A stretch of DNA of 64,000 bases from Yoonia sp. F2084L (GCF_023015625.1 NZ_JALKAH010000002.1:1-64000); one strand, 5' to 3'. Shown: positions 17,235 to 26,214, counted from the stretch's first letter. Notes: a model not told the origin generated them from the sequence alone. Numbers and translations: made by a program.

Positions 17235-17422
17235 TTTCAGTACTCTCTGGCTGGTACGATGAAGGTGCCCCACGCGATTGAGTATTCGTTGCCACAGCTC
17301 AAAAAGCGAGCGGTTTATTGCTCAAATCCCTTGTTCTGCAGATAATTGTTGATTGACGTGTCCTCGCCGCAACACGCGCACCCAAGGGTTGTCTGTCGCC
17401 CGGTCATGGAAAGGGAAACCGC

Positions 17423-17716
17423 CTAAAAATCCGCCGCAATCCGCATGTCGCGCAACGGGCGCACTGCGGCGATGGACGCTTCATAGAGGGGATCGGCTTT
17501 GTAGGCGGCCAACGCTTCAACGCTGTCAAACTCTGCATAGACGATCACATCAACTTCGGATGAAAGCGCGTCACTCTGCGTATTCTCGCGAACCTCAAAA
17601 ACGCTGCTGTGTGGAATGCCCGCAAGCAGTTCCAGCCCCGCCACAATGCGGGGGATATCCGCCTTGTCCTTGGCACTAAAGAACACAACATGGCGCAGGG
17701 GCGGGCGGGCAGTCAC
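17423..17716 (-). CDS. Dabb-family (stress-responsive A/B barrel) protein
   Basis: 97 residues starting at a GTG. The ferredoxin-like alpha/beta barrel is shown by LRHVVFFSAKD at the N terminus and the closing YKADPLYEASIAAVRPLRDM. Such proteins form dimers and act in several small-molecule roles; none can be assigned here. It lies 80 bases downstream of the thiolase on the same strand and may share its transcript. Confidence 0.85.
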   Translation of the reverse strand: MTARPPLRHVVFFSAKDKADIPRIVAGLELLAGIPHSSVFEVRENTQSDALSSEVDVIVYAEFDSVEALAAYKADPLYEASIAAVRPLRDMRIAADF

Positions 17717-17797
17717 GGGCAGGTGGCCTTACTCGATCATCAAGGTTGGCTTGTTACAAACATGCCAGCCCAACCGGTGCAAGTACCAAGGCCTGCG

Positions 17798-18973
17798 TTA
17801 AATGCGCTCAATCGCCAAAGCGATCCCTTGGCCGCCCCCGATACACATCGTGATCAAGGCGCGCTTGCCGCCCATCCGCTCAAGTTCATACATCGCTTTG
17901 ACCGTAATGATCGCGCCGGTCGCACCGACCGGGTGGCCTAATGCAATCGCGCCGCCGTTCGGGTTCACACGGGCCGGATCAAACCCAAGCTCATTGGACA
18001 CGGCCAGTGCCTGTGCGGCAAAGGCCTCGTTTGATTCAATCACATCAAAATCGTCAACGGTCAGTTTGGTCTTCACCAGCAGGTTTGCGACTGCGGGAAC
18101 CGGACCAATCCCCATGACCTCAGGCCGGACACCCGCATGCGCATAGCCCAGAATGCGGAATTTCGGGGTGAGGCCTGCATTGGCTGCCGCATCCGCCGTC
18201 GCCAGCACAATGGCCGCTGCACCATCGTTAAGGCCAGAGGCATTACCTGCCGTCACTGACCCGTCCTTCTGGAAAGCAGGACGCAGACCGGCAAGCGCCT
18301 CTGCCGTTGTCGACTTGGGATGCTCATCCGTGACAAAATCGACCATCTCGCGGCGTTTTTTCACCGGAACCGGTGTGATCTGGCTGTCGAAATAGCCCGC
18401 AGCAATCGCAGCCGCAGCACGTTCCTGACTTTGCAGCGCAAAGGCATCTTGGTCCGCACGGCTGATATCATGTTCGCCTGCAACGTTTTCTGCCGTCACA
18501 CCCATATGTCCGGTGCCAAACGGACAGTTCAGCGCGCCCAGCATCATATCTTGCGTGCGTACATCACCCATCTTGGCGCCCCAGCGCTGGTCCGAAATGA
18601 TGTAGGGCGAGCGGCTCATGTTCTCGGACCCGCCGGCAAGGCCAAATTCAGCATCCCCCAGCATCAGCGATTGCGCGACCGAGATAATCGCCTGCACGCC
18701 CGATCCGCAAAGCCGGTTCACGTTCATGGCGGGGGTCGTATCGGGCACGCCTGCATTCATCGCAGCGACACGGCTGACATACATGTCCTTGGGTTCGGTG
18801 TTGATCACATGGCCAAAGGCGACATGCCCGATCTGCGTGCCCTCGACGCCTGATCGTTCCAATGCAGCCTTGCTTACAATCGTGCCCAACTCAATCGGAG
18901 ACGTCCCCGCCAGCGACCCGCCAAAAGCCCCGATGGCGGTCCTTGCGCCACCCAAAATCACGATATCTGTCAT
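17798..18973 (-). CDS. Acetyl-CoA C-acyltransferase (thiolase, beta-ketothiolase type)
   Basis: 391 residues, full length for thiolase II. The nucleophile is Cys89 (NRLCGSGVQ), with His347 (GHPVGATGA) and Cys377 (CIGGGQG) completing the active site. It condenses two acyl-CoA units or cleaves 3-ketoacyl-CoA. The sequence type is close to the biosynthetic acetoacetyl-CoA thiolases used for polyhydroxybutyrate or the ethylmalonyl-CoA route, in keeping with malyl-CoA lyase at 26.2 kb. It is divergent from the peptide/VOC operon and shares a 135-base promoter region with it. Confidence 0.92.
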   Translation of the reverse strand: MTDIVILGGARTAIGAFGGSLAGTSPIELGTIVSKAALERSGVEGTQIGHVAFGHVINTEPKDMYVSRVAAMNAGVPDTTPAMNVNRLCGSGVQAIISVAQSLMLGDAEFGLAGGSENMSRSPYIISDQRWGAKMGDVRTQDMMLGALNCPFGTGHMGVTAENVAGEHDISRADQDAFALQSQERAAAAIAAGYFDSQITPVPVKKRREMVDFVTDEHPKSTTAEALAGLRPAFQKDGSVTAGNASGLNDGAAAIVLATADAAANAGLTPKFRILGYAHAGVRPEVMGIGPVPAVANLLVKTKLTVDDFDVIESNEAFAAQALAVSNELGFDPARVNPNGGAIALGHPVGATGAIITVKAMYELERMGGKRALITMCIGGGQGIALAIERI

Positions 18974-19077
18974 GTCAGCCCCTCCTGTCTATCCTGCCAT
19001 AGTGGTATCCCAGCCACGCCAAGGAAACAGCAAAACGTGACGGCACATCTTGAAAATTGCCTCTTTATGTCCAAATA

Positions 19078-19093
19078 GTATACTATCGTATAC
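19078..19093. promoter_or_regulatory. Possible operator: repeated GTATAC
   Basis: GTATAC-TATC-GTATAC, two copies of a self-complementary hexamer, lies between the divergent thiolase and the peptide/VOC genes, 16 bases before the plus-strand ATG. Such spaced palindromic half-sites often bind dimeric regulators. It also resembles an AT-rich -10 zone. Confidence 0.35.
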
Positions 19094-19108
19094 AGTAAGG
19101 GGGAGGTC

Positions 19109-19225
19109 ATGCTGCAAGACCTGACCGGGGGCAATCCGATTGTGATTGTCATCGTTTTCATCGCCGTTGTCTGGCTGCTGACACGCTATGGCAGTGGTCG
19201 AAACAAGAACGGAAAAGACGAATGA
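19109..19225 (+). CDS. 38-residue single-pass membrane peptide
   Basis: A short gene that size cut-offs would miss. It starts at an ATG 2 bases after GGGAGG, a strong though close ribosome binding site. The peptide begins MLQDLTGGNP, continues with one hydrophobic helix (IVIVIVFIAVVWLL, about residues 11-24) and ends in a charged tail (TRYGSGRNKNGKDE). Its TGA overlaps the next ATG as ATGA, so translation of the VOC gene is probably coupled. The downstream gene pair repeats the same theme, with a helix and charged linker fused to a VOC domain. I do not know a named family. Confidence 0.65.
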   Translation: MLQDLTGGNPIVIVIVFIAVVWLLTRYGSGRNKNGKDE

Positions 19226-19581
19226 TCACCGCTTTGGATCATATCCAACTGGCATTGCCAGCGGGGGCAGAGGACAAGATGCGCGCGTTTTACTGCGGCG
19301 TTCTGGATATGGTTGAAGTCGCAAAACCAGCACCACTTCAGGGGCGTGGTGGATTTTGGGCGCAGGCGGATTCACTTGCTTGCCACTTCGGGGTCGATCC
19401 CGACTTTCACCCGGCCACCAAGGCGCATCCGGCCTTTGTGGTGAAGGACCTGCGCGGCCTCGCCAACCGTATCGCCAAGGCCGGACAAGATGTGATATGG
19501 GACACCTCACTGCCCGACGTCGCGCGCTTTTTTACGGCCGATCCCGCGGGCAACCGTCTTGAGTTTATTGGTCAAAGCTAG
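19222..19581 (+). CDS. VOC-superfamily (glyoxalase/bleomycin-resistance fold) protein
   Basis: 119 residues with one complete pair of beta-alpha-beta-beta-beta modules. It opens ALDHIQLALPAGAEDKMRAF, has GFWAQADSLACHFG in the middle and closes ARFFTADPAGNRLEFIGQ. The His near the start and the Glu near the end occupy metal-ligand positions of the fold, so a metal site is possible. The function of this subtype is unassigned. It starts at an ATGA overlap with the 38-codon peptide gene and ends 10 bases before the next VOC gene. Confidence 0.9.
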   Translation: MITALDHIQLALPAGAEDKMRAFYCGVLDMVEVAKPAPLQGRGGFWAQADSLACHFGVDPDFHPATKAHPAFVVKDLRGLANRIAKAGQDVIWDTSLPDVARFFTADPAGNRLEFIGQS

Positions 19582-19591
19582 ATCCCGCCCG

Positions 19592-20131
19592 ATGCAAATT
19601 CCGTCTCAGTCTTTTGAAATCCCCGCGGCGCTGATCGTCTTTTTGTTGGTGGTCTATTGGCTCTACCGGAGTCTGAAACAGCGTGAGCAGGATGAAAACG
19701 AAGACGACCCGCGACCCAGAATAAAGCTGCGCGGTCCAGATATGGCGTTCAGCGCCGGGCGCGACGCGGCACAGCAGAACGCCCGATTTCAGCAGGTCTT
19801 TATACCGATGGAGCCCGAAGAAGAGGACGCCTTGCGCGACTTCTACCTGCGCGAACTTGGCTTGATGGAAATGCGTGCCCCGAATTATCCGCAGAATCAG
19901 GATGGGTTCTGGGCCGTCAGCGGCTCGCGGCAAATCTATTTTGGCACCCAACCGAACTTTGCATTCGATGTCTCGGCCTTGCCGGCTTTCCCGCTGTCCA
20001 ACTTGGAAGCCGTTGCCGACCGGCTGGCACAAGCAGGCCACCCGGTTGCTTGGGACCGCAGCCTGTCTTACGTGCAATGCCTAGTCGTAACAGACCCAGC
20101 AGGCACCCAAATCGCATTGATCGGTGGCTAG
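19592..20131 (+). CDS. Membrane-anchored VOC-fold protein
   Basis: 179 residues. A hydrophobic helix at about residues 9-27 (EIPAALIVFLLVVYWLYRSL) is followed by an acidic linker rich in Asp and Glu. A VOC-type domain comes next, with EEDALRDFYLRELGLMEM, then GFWAVSGSRQIYFG and ending VVTDPAGTQIALIG. The usual first His is replaced in this copy, and no clear metal triad remains. The ATG at 19592 is preferred over one eleven codons upstream that overlaps the previous gene. It appears to be a divergent duplicate of the neighbouring VOC gene in which the membrane helix is fused. Confidence 0.85.
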   Translation: MQIPSQSFEIPAALIVFLLVVYWLYRSLKQREQDENEDDPRPRIKLRGPDMAFSAGRDAAQQNARFQQVFIPMEPEEEDALRDFYLRELGLMEMRAPNYPQNQDGFWAVSGSRQIYFGTQPNFAFDVSALPAFPLSNLEAVADRLAQAGHPVAWDRSLSYVQCLVVTDPAGTQIALIGG

Positions 20132-20166
20132 AAACTGAACCCTGCATCGTCGTCGGTCAAATCGGT

Positions 20167-20946
20167 CTAGCCAGACGTCAGACCACTGATCAACGTATTG
20201 AGCTGCACCCGCAGTTGATCAATCGTTGTGACGTAAGTGGCCATAAACCCACGCGTCTGCGGCAGGTTTTCGGTGATCTGATCTGCAAAGACGTAAGGCA
20301 GGATCAAAAGCGCGAACAGGATCAGAATAAAGAAGAAACCGCGCCGGAAACCGCCGCGTTCAACAGCTTCGCGCTTTTCCTTTTCGGTCAGCCCGGATGT
20401 ATCGCTCGCCTCGGCGCGGGCGCGCAGGGCCGCGTTGATTTCATTGATATCAGGCACAGAGCGGACGTTGGCGGCGCTGGCTGCTGCCGCCGCAGCGGCA
20501 CCTTGTCCTGCGGGTATGCCGCCTTCCTCATGTGTCATCTTTGCGATGCGCTGTAGCGTTTCTTTCGTATCCACGGTTTCGGCGCGTTTGGCAGCTTCGG
20601 TCGCAGGGGGTTTTGGTGTCTTGGGTCCAGGGAACGCGCCTGCGCGTTTGGCTTCTTCGCGCAGGATGTTTGCGACTGTACTATCGAGTTCTTTGCGCTT
20701 TGGTTCCGGCGGCGTATCCGCAGACTCATCTTCCGACAGTGGATCGGATTTTGGCTTTGTCTCTTTCACCGCGTCAGGCAGTTTCGGCGTGACCAGTTTT
20801 GAGGTTTCACGCCCCGGAACGGTCGGCTTTTCGGTCTGGAACCACGACTGCTGACAGTTCGAACACTGCACATCGCGCCCCCCTGGTGGGATCGCATCGT
20901 CCGAGACTTCGTACTGGGCCTCGCAATTGGGGCAAATCAGCCGCAT
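20167..20946 (-). CDS. Zinc-ribbon (MJ0042-type) single-pass membrane protein
   Basis: 259 residues. The N terminus is a zinc ribbon with CPNC and, about 21 residues later, CSNC. A long Ala/Pro/Lys-rich disordered middle follows, and one membrane helix lies near the C terminus (GFFFILILFALLILPYVFAD) before a short periplasmic tail. The same protein type is found next to ftsEX in other Rhodobacteraceae, divergently oriented as here. That suggests, without proving it, a link to the cell-division or envelope machinery. Confidence 0.85.
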   Translation of the reverse strand: MRLICPNCEAQYEVSDDAIPPGGRDVQCSNCQQSWFQTEKPTVPGRETSKLVTPKLPDAVKETKPKSDPLSEDESADTPPEPKRKELDSTVANILREEAKRAGAFPGPKTPKPPATEAAKRAETVDTKETLQRIAKMTHEEGGIPAGQGAAAAAAASAANVRSVPDINEINAALRARAEASDTSGLTEKEKREAVERGGFRRGFFFILILFALLILPYVFADQITENLPQTRGFMATYVTTIDQLRVQLNTLISGLTSG

Positions 20947-21112
20947 GGTGTTATTCCTTCTGCCCGGCGTGTTTGGTGGTTTATTATTGTCGCCGCCTGC
21001 AATTTAACAACGGAAACGCCAAACGCAAAGGTTTTGCGCACACAGTCCCGCGCAGACATTGAAACCTGTTGCAGATTTGGGCAGAAGAGCGGTGTAGGGC
21101 AGGGGAAATGCA

Positions 21113-21787
21113 GTGATTGAACTTGATAGAGTGTCTTATGGGTATAGAGGTAATCCGCTTTTTTCCCATTTGTCGCTGACACTTGCACCGGGATCGTTTC
21201 ATTTCCTGACCGGCCCTTCGGGTGCCGGCAAAACAACGCTGCTCAGGCTGTGTTATGCCGATTTGCGCGCGATGGGTGGCAAAGTGCGCCTGTTTGGGCA
21301 AGACGCCGCCACCCTGAACCGTGACGCGGTGGCGATGTCTCGTCGACGGATTGGTGTTGTCCATCAGGATTGCCAGTTCCTTGATCATCTTAGTATTGCG
21401 GAAAATATTGCCCTTCCGTTGACCGTATCGGACCGTGCCGGAGAGGTCGCTGGTAACCTTGAAGAGCTGCTCAGCTGGGTGGGATTGGATGCGCAAGCAC
21501 GCCAGCTTCCGCCAGAGTTGTCGGGGGGTGAGCGCCAGCGCGCGGCCCTGGCCCGAGCCGTCATTGTGTCCCCGGATGTGATCATTGCGGATGAACCGAC
21601 GGGCAATGTGGATTGGGAAATGTCACAACGTTTGCTTGGCCTGCTGATCGAACTCAACAAGATGGGTAAGACGATCCTGATCGCGACCCATGATCTGGCG
21701 ATGATCCGGTCGATGAAATCAGATGTCAGCGCCCGTGTGCTGCGCCTGCAAGGCGGGCAATTGCAACAAGCCGGGGCAGAGTTGTGA
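21113..21787 (+). CDS. ftsE: Cell division ATP-binding protein FtsE
   Basis: 224 residues beginning at a GTG after an AGGGGAA site. ABC ATPase elements are complete: Walker A GPSGAGKTT (34-42), signature LSGGERQRAALARA, Walker B VIIADEPT and the switch His in ATHDLAM. With FtsX it forms the divisome-associated complex that activates peptidoglycan hydrolases in the periplasm. Its TGA overlaps the ftsX start as GTGA. Confidence 0.95.
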   Translation: MIELDRVSYGYRGNPLFSHLSLTLAPGSFHFLTGPSGAGKTTLLRLCYADLRAMGGKVRLFGQDAATLNRDAVAMSRRRIGVVHQDCQFLDHLSIAENIALPLTVSDRAGEVAGNLEELLSWVGLDAQARQLPPELSGGERQRAALARAVIVSPDVIIADEPTGNVDWEMSQRLLGLLIELNKMGKTILIATHDLAMIRSMKSDVSARVLRLQGGQLQQAGAEL

Positions 21788-22677
21788 AGGCGCTGCTGGA
21801 GCTGATCGTTGGTGATCCACAGGCGGACCGCTCTGTGCCGCCGACGGGCCTGACAGCGCGGTTAACGGTGTTTGTGTCCGTCGTCATGGCGTTTTTGGCG
21901 GTGATTACGCTCGCGGTGTCATTGACCACAGGCCGTGTGGCCGGACTCTGGGCCGAAGAACTGGCGCAATCCGCGACCCTTCGCCTGCCTGCTGACCCAG
22001 CAACGGCAGACGCACTGTTGCTATCCGCGCTTGAGGTGTTGGAAACGACGCCCGGCATCAGCAGCGTGCGCGCCTTGTCACAAGATGAACAGCAGGCCCT
22101 GTTAGAGCCGTGGTTTGGCCCTGACTTACCGTTAGAGGCGCTCCCGGTTCCGCAGTTGATTGAGATTGTAGCGGATGGCGATGGCTATGATGCCGACGGT
22201 TTGCGCGCGCGGCTGACCGCGCAGGTCCCCGGTGCGATTTTGGATGATCACACCGCTTGGCGCGCGCCGCTATTGGAGGCGGCAAGTCGGGTTCGATTGA
22301 TTGGCTGGTCCGTGATCCTGCTGATCGGGGCGACTATTGCGGCAATGATCACGCTTGCTGCCCAAGCGTCATTGGCCGCCAACGTGCAGGTCATTCGGGT
22401 GCTACGTCTGGTAGGGGCCAAAGACGCTTATATCGCGCGCGCTTTTGTGCGTCGCTACACCTTGCGCGCGGGTGGCGGTGCGATTGCGGGTGTCATCCTT
22501 GGTGTCATCGTCGTTCTTTTGATGCCGCAAGGTGACCCCGGTGGCAGTCTTCTGATGGGTGTGGGCTTTGCCGGGGCAGAATGGCTTTGGCCCTTGCTGA
22601 TACCGCTTCTGGCTGCGATTGTTGCGTTCTTTGCGACCCGTGCCGCGGCGTTTCGCAGGCTGAAGGAACAAACATGA
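21784..22677 (+). CDS. ftsX: Cell division protein FtsX
   Basis: 297 residues with the FtsX layout. There is a cytoplasmic N-terminal segment and a first membrane helix (about 27-50), then a large periplasmic domain that receives or transmits the hydrolase-activating signal. Three more helices follow in the C-terminal half (IGWSVILLIGATIAAMITLA, then a Gly-rich one and a last one). It starts with GTG inside the ftsE stop and ends in an ATGA overlap with plsC, so the three genes are coupled. Confidence 0.93.
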   Translation: MKALLELIVGDPQADRSVPPTGLTARLTVFVSVVMAFLAVITLAVSLTTGRVAGLWAEELAQSATLRLPADPATADALLLSALEVLETTPGISSVRALSQDEQQALLEPWFGPDLPLEALPVPQLIEIVADGDGYDADGLRARLTAQVPGAILDDHTAWRAPLLEAASRVRLIGWSVILLIGATIAAMITLAAQASLAANVQVIRVLRLVGAKDAYIARAFVRRYTLRAGGGAIAGVILGVIVVLLMPQGDPGGSLLMGVGFAGAEWLWPLLIPLLAAIVAFFATRAAAFRRLKEQT

Positions 22678-23402
22678 GCACATCAATTCAATGGGTTCGC
22701 TCGCTGATCTTCAACGCGCAGATGTATGTGGCAATGCTGGTGGTCGGTATTCTCTATACGCCTGCTGCGATTTGGTCCGCCGATGGCGCGGTCGCCGGAT
22801 GCCATGCCTATTGCCGCTACATCCGTTGGAGCGCAGGTTGGATCATCGGCCTCAAGTCCGAAATCCGCGGTGAGCCGCCCACGGACGAGGTGATGGTCGC
22901 ACCCAAGCATCAGTCCTTTCTTGATGTTCTGATGATCTATGGCGCGATGCCGCGTGGCAAATTCATTTTCAAGGCGATCCTGAAGTATGCGCCTATCATC
23001 GGGCAGTTTGGTCTGCGCATTGGATGTATCCCGGTCGATCGCGGTAAGCGCGGGCAGGCGATCAAGCAGATGGTGGCCGATGTGCGTGCTGGCCGCGCCC
23101 GTCCGGGCCAGTTGATCATCTACCCTCAGGGGACGCGCATCGCGCCGGGCGTGAAGGCGCCTTACAAGATCGGCACCGGTGCGCTTTATCGCGAATTGGG
23201 TCAGCCGGTGGTACCTGTCGCAACAAACGTCGGGGTGTTCTGGCCTAAGCGCGGTGTCATGCGTAAACCGGGCACAGCAGTGTTTGAATTTCTGCCACGG
23301 ATCGAGCCGGGGTTGGATGTGGATGAATTCATGACCCGGCTGGAACATGATATTGAAACCGCCTCGGACAGGCTCAACAAAGAGGCGGGGTTTTATGGCT
23401 GA
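22674..23402 (+). CDS. plsC: 1-acyl-sn-glycerol-3-phosphate acyltransferase
   Basis: 242 residues. The acyltransferase motif HQSFLD (H-X4-D) follows an N-terminal membrane helix, and the substrate-binding YPQGTR and a Pro-rich VVPVA segment come later. It transfers an acyl chain to lysophosphatidic acid at the inner face of the inner membrane, making phosphatidic acid. The start at 22674 overlaps the ftsX stop. Its TGA overlaps the next gene by 8 bases. Confidence 0.92.
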   Translation: MSTSIQWVRSLIFNAQMYVAMLVVGILYTPAAIWSADGAVAGCHAYCRYIRWSAGWIIGLKSEIRGEPPTDEVMVAPKHQSFLDVLMIYGAMPRGKFIFKAILKYAPIIGQFGLRIGCIPVDRGKRGQAIKQMVADVRAGRARPGQLIIYPQGTRIAPGVKAPYKIGTGALYRELGQPVVPVATNVGVFWPKRGVMRKPGTAVFEFLPRIEPGLDVDEFMTRLEHDIETASDRLNKEAGFYG

Positions 23403-24003
23403 TCATGTGATCAGGGATGTGGCCGTACTCGAAGCGCTTTATGGCACTCCGGGCAAGGCATCCTTGATCAAGGTTGCCCCGCATCTGACCCCGCTTTACC
23501 GCAAATGGATCATGGCCTCGCGCCTTTGCATCGTCTCGACCGTCGGGCCCGAAGGAACCGACGGCAGCCCGCGCGGCGATGATGGTCCTGTCGTGCAGGA
23601 ATTGGATCAGACGACGCTGTTGCTACCCGATTGGCGTGGGAACAATCGGATTGATACGCTAAGCAACATTGTCACTGACGGGCGGATCAGCCTGATGTTC
23701 ATGATCCCCGGATCGAACAACGTGATCCGGGTGAATGGCACCGCCGCAGTTTCGGTCGCGCCTGATCTGATTGACCGGTTTGAACAAAAAGGGCGTCATC
23801 CCCGCAGCGTGGTCGTCATCACCATCGCCGAGGTTTACAGCCAATGCGCGCGGGCGCTGATGCGGGCGCGGGTGTGGACCTCTGACGATGAAAGCGACGA
23901 TCTGCCGACCGTTGGCGCGTTGCTGGCCGAGCAGGAAGAGGCCTTTGATGGTGCGGAATACGATGCGGCCTGGGCTGATCGCGCCGCCAAAACCATGTGG
24001 TAG
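23395..24003 (+). CDS. Pyridoxamine 5'-phosphate oxidase family FMN-binding protein
   Basis: 202 residues. The split-barrel flavin fold is recognised from IMASRLCIVSTVGPEGTDGS, the RGDDGPVVQ and LLPDWRGNNR segments and the IPGSNNVIRVNGTA strand. This matches the FMN-dependent subfamily often called MSMEG_1061-type. The reaction is unknown. It starts within the end of plsC and completes the ftsE-ftsX-plsC transcript, an order common in relatives. Confidence 0.88.
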   Translation: MADHVIRDVAVLEALYGTPGKASLIKVAPHLTPLYRKWIMASRLCIVSTVGPEGTDGSPRGDDGPVVQELDQTTLLLPDWRGNNRIDTLSNIVTDGRISLMFMIPGSNNVIRVNGTAAVSVAPDLIDRFEQKGRHPRSVVVITIAEVYSQCARALMRARVWTSDDESDDLPTVGALLAEQEEAFDGAEYDAAWADRAAKTMW

Positions 24004-24675
24004 CTAGCGCAGTGTCAGGTTGCTGTTGCGCCCAAGGACATATCGCAGTGACCAGCCGATAATCACAAGGCTGATAATCAGCCACAACCCGCCCCACATC
24101 ACTGTCGTGCCGCCGAATTCCTCAGCCAGCATCCGTGCGTCTGACCGCAGGTTGGACCGCGCGATGGTGTCGCTGAAAATGTCGTAAGGAACGTAGATCA
24201 TGCTGGTTAAGCCAATGATGCGCAGGATCATGTCATTGGCATTATGGCTCAGCTTCACGGACGCCGCGATCATCACAAAACCGGTGGCAATCGTAAAACC
24301 AAGCGCAAAGACCTCGCGCACATAAAACCCCGCGATGATCAATATGACGACACCGCACAGCGCCATGACTTGACGATCCAGCTTTGTGCGGGTGGCGGCA
24401 ATTAGCAAGGCGACACCAATCAGCAGTGACCCCAGATACCCCGCCGTTAAGGTCCAGAAACGGCTGCCGCCCCGGCTGAGGACCAATCCGCCTTGGTCCG
24501 GAGATATCGACAAGCTGACGACGTCGCCTCCGGTTAGAACCGTCGCGATGGCATGCGATGCCTCATGAAAGAACACGATCAGGATTTTGAGTGGGACAAG
24601 GGCGGTGGTTTGCCAAAACGCAAACACAGCTGCGGTAAGCAGGAGTAGCTGCCAATGCCCCTTCAGAATACGCAA
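24004..24675 (-). CDS. M50-type membrane metallopeptidase-like protein
   Basis: 223 residues with about six hydrophobic helices. The zinc motif HEASH (His37, Glu38, His41) sits at the end of the first membrane segment, as in the M50B-like group. The start is TTG two bases after the accA stop, implying co-transcription with accA. Site-2-type proteases cut membrane-embedded substrates; the substrate is unknown. The second half lacks an obvious NPDG-like motif, so activity is plausible but not certain. Confidence 0.78.
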   Translation of the reverse strand: MRILKGHWQLLLLTAAVFAFWQTTALVPLKILIVFFHEASHAIATVLTGGDVVSLSISPDQGGLVLSRGGSRFWTLTAGYLGSLLIGVALLIAATRTKLDRQVMALCGVVILIIAGFYVREVFALGFTIATGFVMIAASVKLSHNANDMILRIIGLTSMIYVPYDIFSDTIARSNLRSDARMLAEEFGGTTVMWGGLWLIISLVIIGWSLRYVLGRNSNLTLR

Positions 24676-24677
24676 GC

Positions 24678-25640
24678 CTAGGCCGCAAGCCCTTTGGAAC
24701 CCAAAGCGAGGTATTTGTTGCGCCGGTCCGCCCGCAGCTTATCGCCCGACAGATCACGCAATTCGTTCAGCATGCTGACAATTGCTTCGCCCACCGACGT
24801 GATCGCGGTGTCGGGGTCGCGATGCGCGCCGCCTTCAGGTTCGGGGATGATCCGATCACAAACGCCCAACTCATGCAGGTCTTTGGAGGTCAGGCGCAGC
24901 GCTTCTGCGGATTCGCGCATCTTCTCGGCGTCTTTCCACAGGATCGAGGCGCAGCCCTCGGGGCTGATCACCGAATAGACCGAATGTTCCAGCATCGCGA
25001 CCCGGTTGGCCGAGGCAAAGGCCACAGCCCCACCAGAGCCACCTTCGCCGATCACAACGCTGATCAGGGGCACTTTCAGCTCCAGGCACTTTTCGGTCGA
25101 CCGGGCAATCGCCTCGGACTGACCGCGTTCTTCGGCCCCTTTGCCGGGGTATGCGCCGGGTGTGTCGACCAACGTAATCACGGGCAGGCCAAAGCGGTTG
25201 GCAAGTTCCATCAGACGGATGGCTTTGCGGTATCCTTCGGGGCGGGCCATGCCAAAGTTCCGCTCAATCCGGGATTTGGTGTCATTGCCCTTTTCATGAC
25301 CGATCACCATCACCGGGATGCCTTCAATCCGGGCAAGACCACCCATCACCGACAGGTCATCAGCAAAGTTCCGGTCCCCTGCAAGGGGGGTATATTCGGT
25401 GAAAAGCGCATTGATATAGTCTTGGCAATGCGGACGCTCAGGGTGACGCGCCACCTGACATTTCCGCCATGCGGTCAGATCACCGTAAAGCGACTTGAGC
25501 AGATCAGCGGCCTTCCGATCAAGCGCCGCCGCTTCCTTCTCAACATCCATTTCAGGATTTTCGCGGGCCATCGCGCGCAGTTCTTCGGCTTTGCCTTCAA
25601 TCTCAGCGAGCGGTTTTTCAAAGTCGAGGTATTGGGTCAT
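24678..25640 (-). CDS. accA: Acetyl-CoA carboxylase carboxyltransferase subunit alpha
   Basis: 320 residues, typical length. From the N-terminal helical segment ([18 protein letters not shown]) it passes to the carboxyltransferase core with [11 protein letters not shown]-type residues ([17 protein letters not shown]), then [12 protein letters not shown] and [12 protein letters not shown]. With AccD it transfers CO2 from biotin to acetyl-CoA in the first step of fatty acid synthesis. I use the ATG at 25640; upstream in-frame codons are not conserved-looking. The M50-like gene follows directly. Confidence 0.97.
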   Translation of the reverse strand: MTQYLDFEKPLAEIEGKAEELRAMARENPEMDVEKEAAALDRKAADLLKSLYGDLTAWRKCQVARHPERPHCQDYINALFTEYTPLAGDRNFADDLSVMGGLARIEGIPVMVIGHEKGNDTKSRIERNFGMARPEGYRKAIRLMELANRFGLPVITLVDTPGAYPGKGAEERGQSEAIARSTEKCLELKVPLISVVIGEGGSGGAVAFASANRVAMLEHSVYSVISPEGCASILWKDAEKMRESAEALRLTSKDLHELGVCDRIIPEPEGGAHRDPDTAITSVGEAIVSMLNELRDLSGDKLRADRRNKYLALGSKGLAA

Positions 25641-25788
25641 GGCGGACGGCCTTTTGCATGCGTTCACAGATATATGGCGCATGGATCGGGCAAGTGCAAC
25701 GGCAGCGGGTTGCCACATTATTGCCATTTGCAATGATCCCGCAAACAGGCGAATGTCCTGCCAAATTGTCGCAGTAAAGGATTTTCAC

Positions 25789-26214
25789 ATGCGTATTCTG
25801 ACGATCACAGCCGCCCTTGCACTTGGCCTTGCGAACCCCGCGTTCGCGCAATCAGTCAATTTTGGCGATGACAGCAGCCAATGGGCAAACGATGGCGAGT
25901 GTGACGATGGACGGTTCACAGGCCCCGGTCTGACATCCACACCGCTGCTGCAAGAAGATGTTCTGGCTGATGCGACGGACTGCCGGACCGCTTACGAAGC
26001 GGGTCGTCTGACGCTGGCTGGTGTTGCCGACGATGGCACCATTGATTTTGGGAACGACGCTGGCGAGTGGTCCAACGACGGTGAGTGCGATGACATGCGT
26101 TTTGCCGGCCCGGGCATGACCACGACACCGCTGCTGCAAGACGACATCATGCGCGATGCAAGCGATTGTCGTGATGCTTACGGCGCAGGCAGGCTCACTT
26201 TGGCGGGCCAATAA
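25789..26214 (+). CDS. Secreted protein made of two tandem 54-residue repeats
   Basis: 141 residues. A signal peptide ends at AFAQ (about residue 21). The rest is two copies of a 54-residue unit, residues 25-78 and 87-140. Each holds NDGECDD, GPG, TPLLQ(E/D)D, DA(T/S)DC and AGRLTLAG. Each copy has two cysteines 27 residues apart (38/65 and 100/127) and an acidic loop that could bind calcium. The same unit occurs elsewhere in alphaproteobacteria as an add-on of secreted proteases; its function is not known. It is a single gene, with accA on one side and malyl-CoA lyase converging on the other. Confidence 0.8.
   Translation: MRILTITAALALGLANPAFAQSVNFGDDSSQWANDGECDDGRFTGPGLTSTPLLQEDVLADATDCRTAYEAGRLTLAGVADDGTIDFGNDAGEWSNDGECDDMRFAGPGMTTTPLLQDDIMRDASDCRDAYGAGRLTLAGQ
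25861..26208 (+). repeat. Tandem coding repeat, two 162-base units with a 24-base spacer
   Basis: Unit 1 covers 25861-26022 and unit 2 covers 26047-26208. They encode the two 54-residue units of the secreted protein. Many third codon positions differ, so the duplication is old and kept by selection on the protein. Confidence 0.8.
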
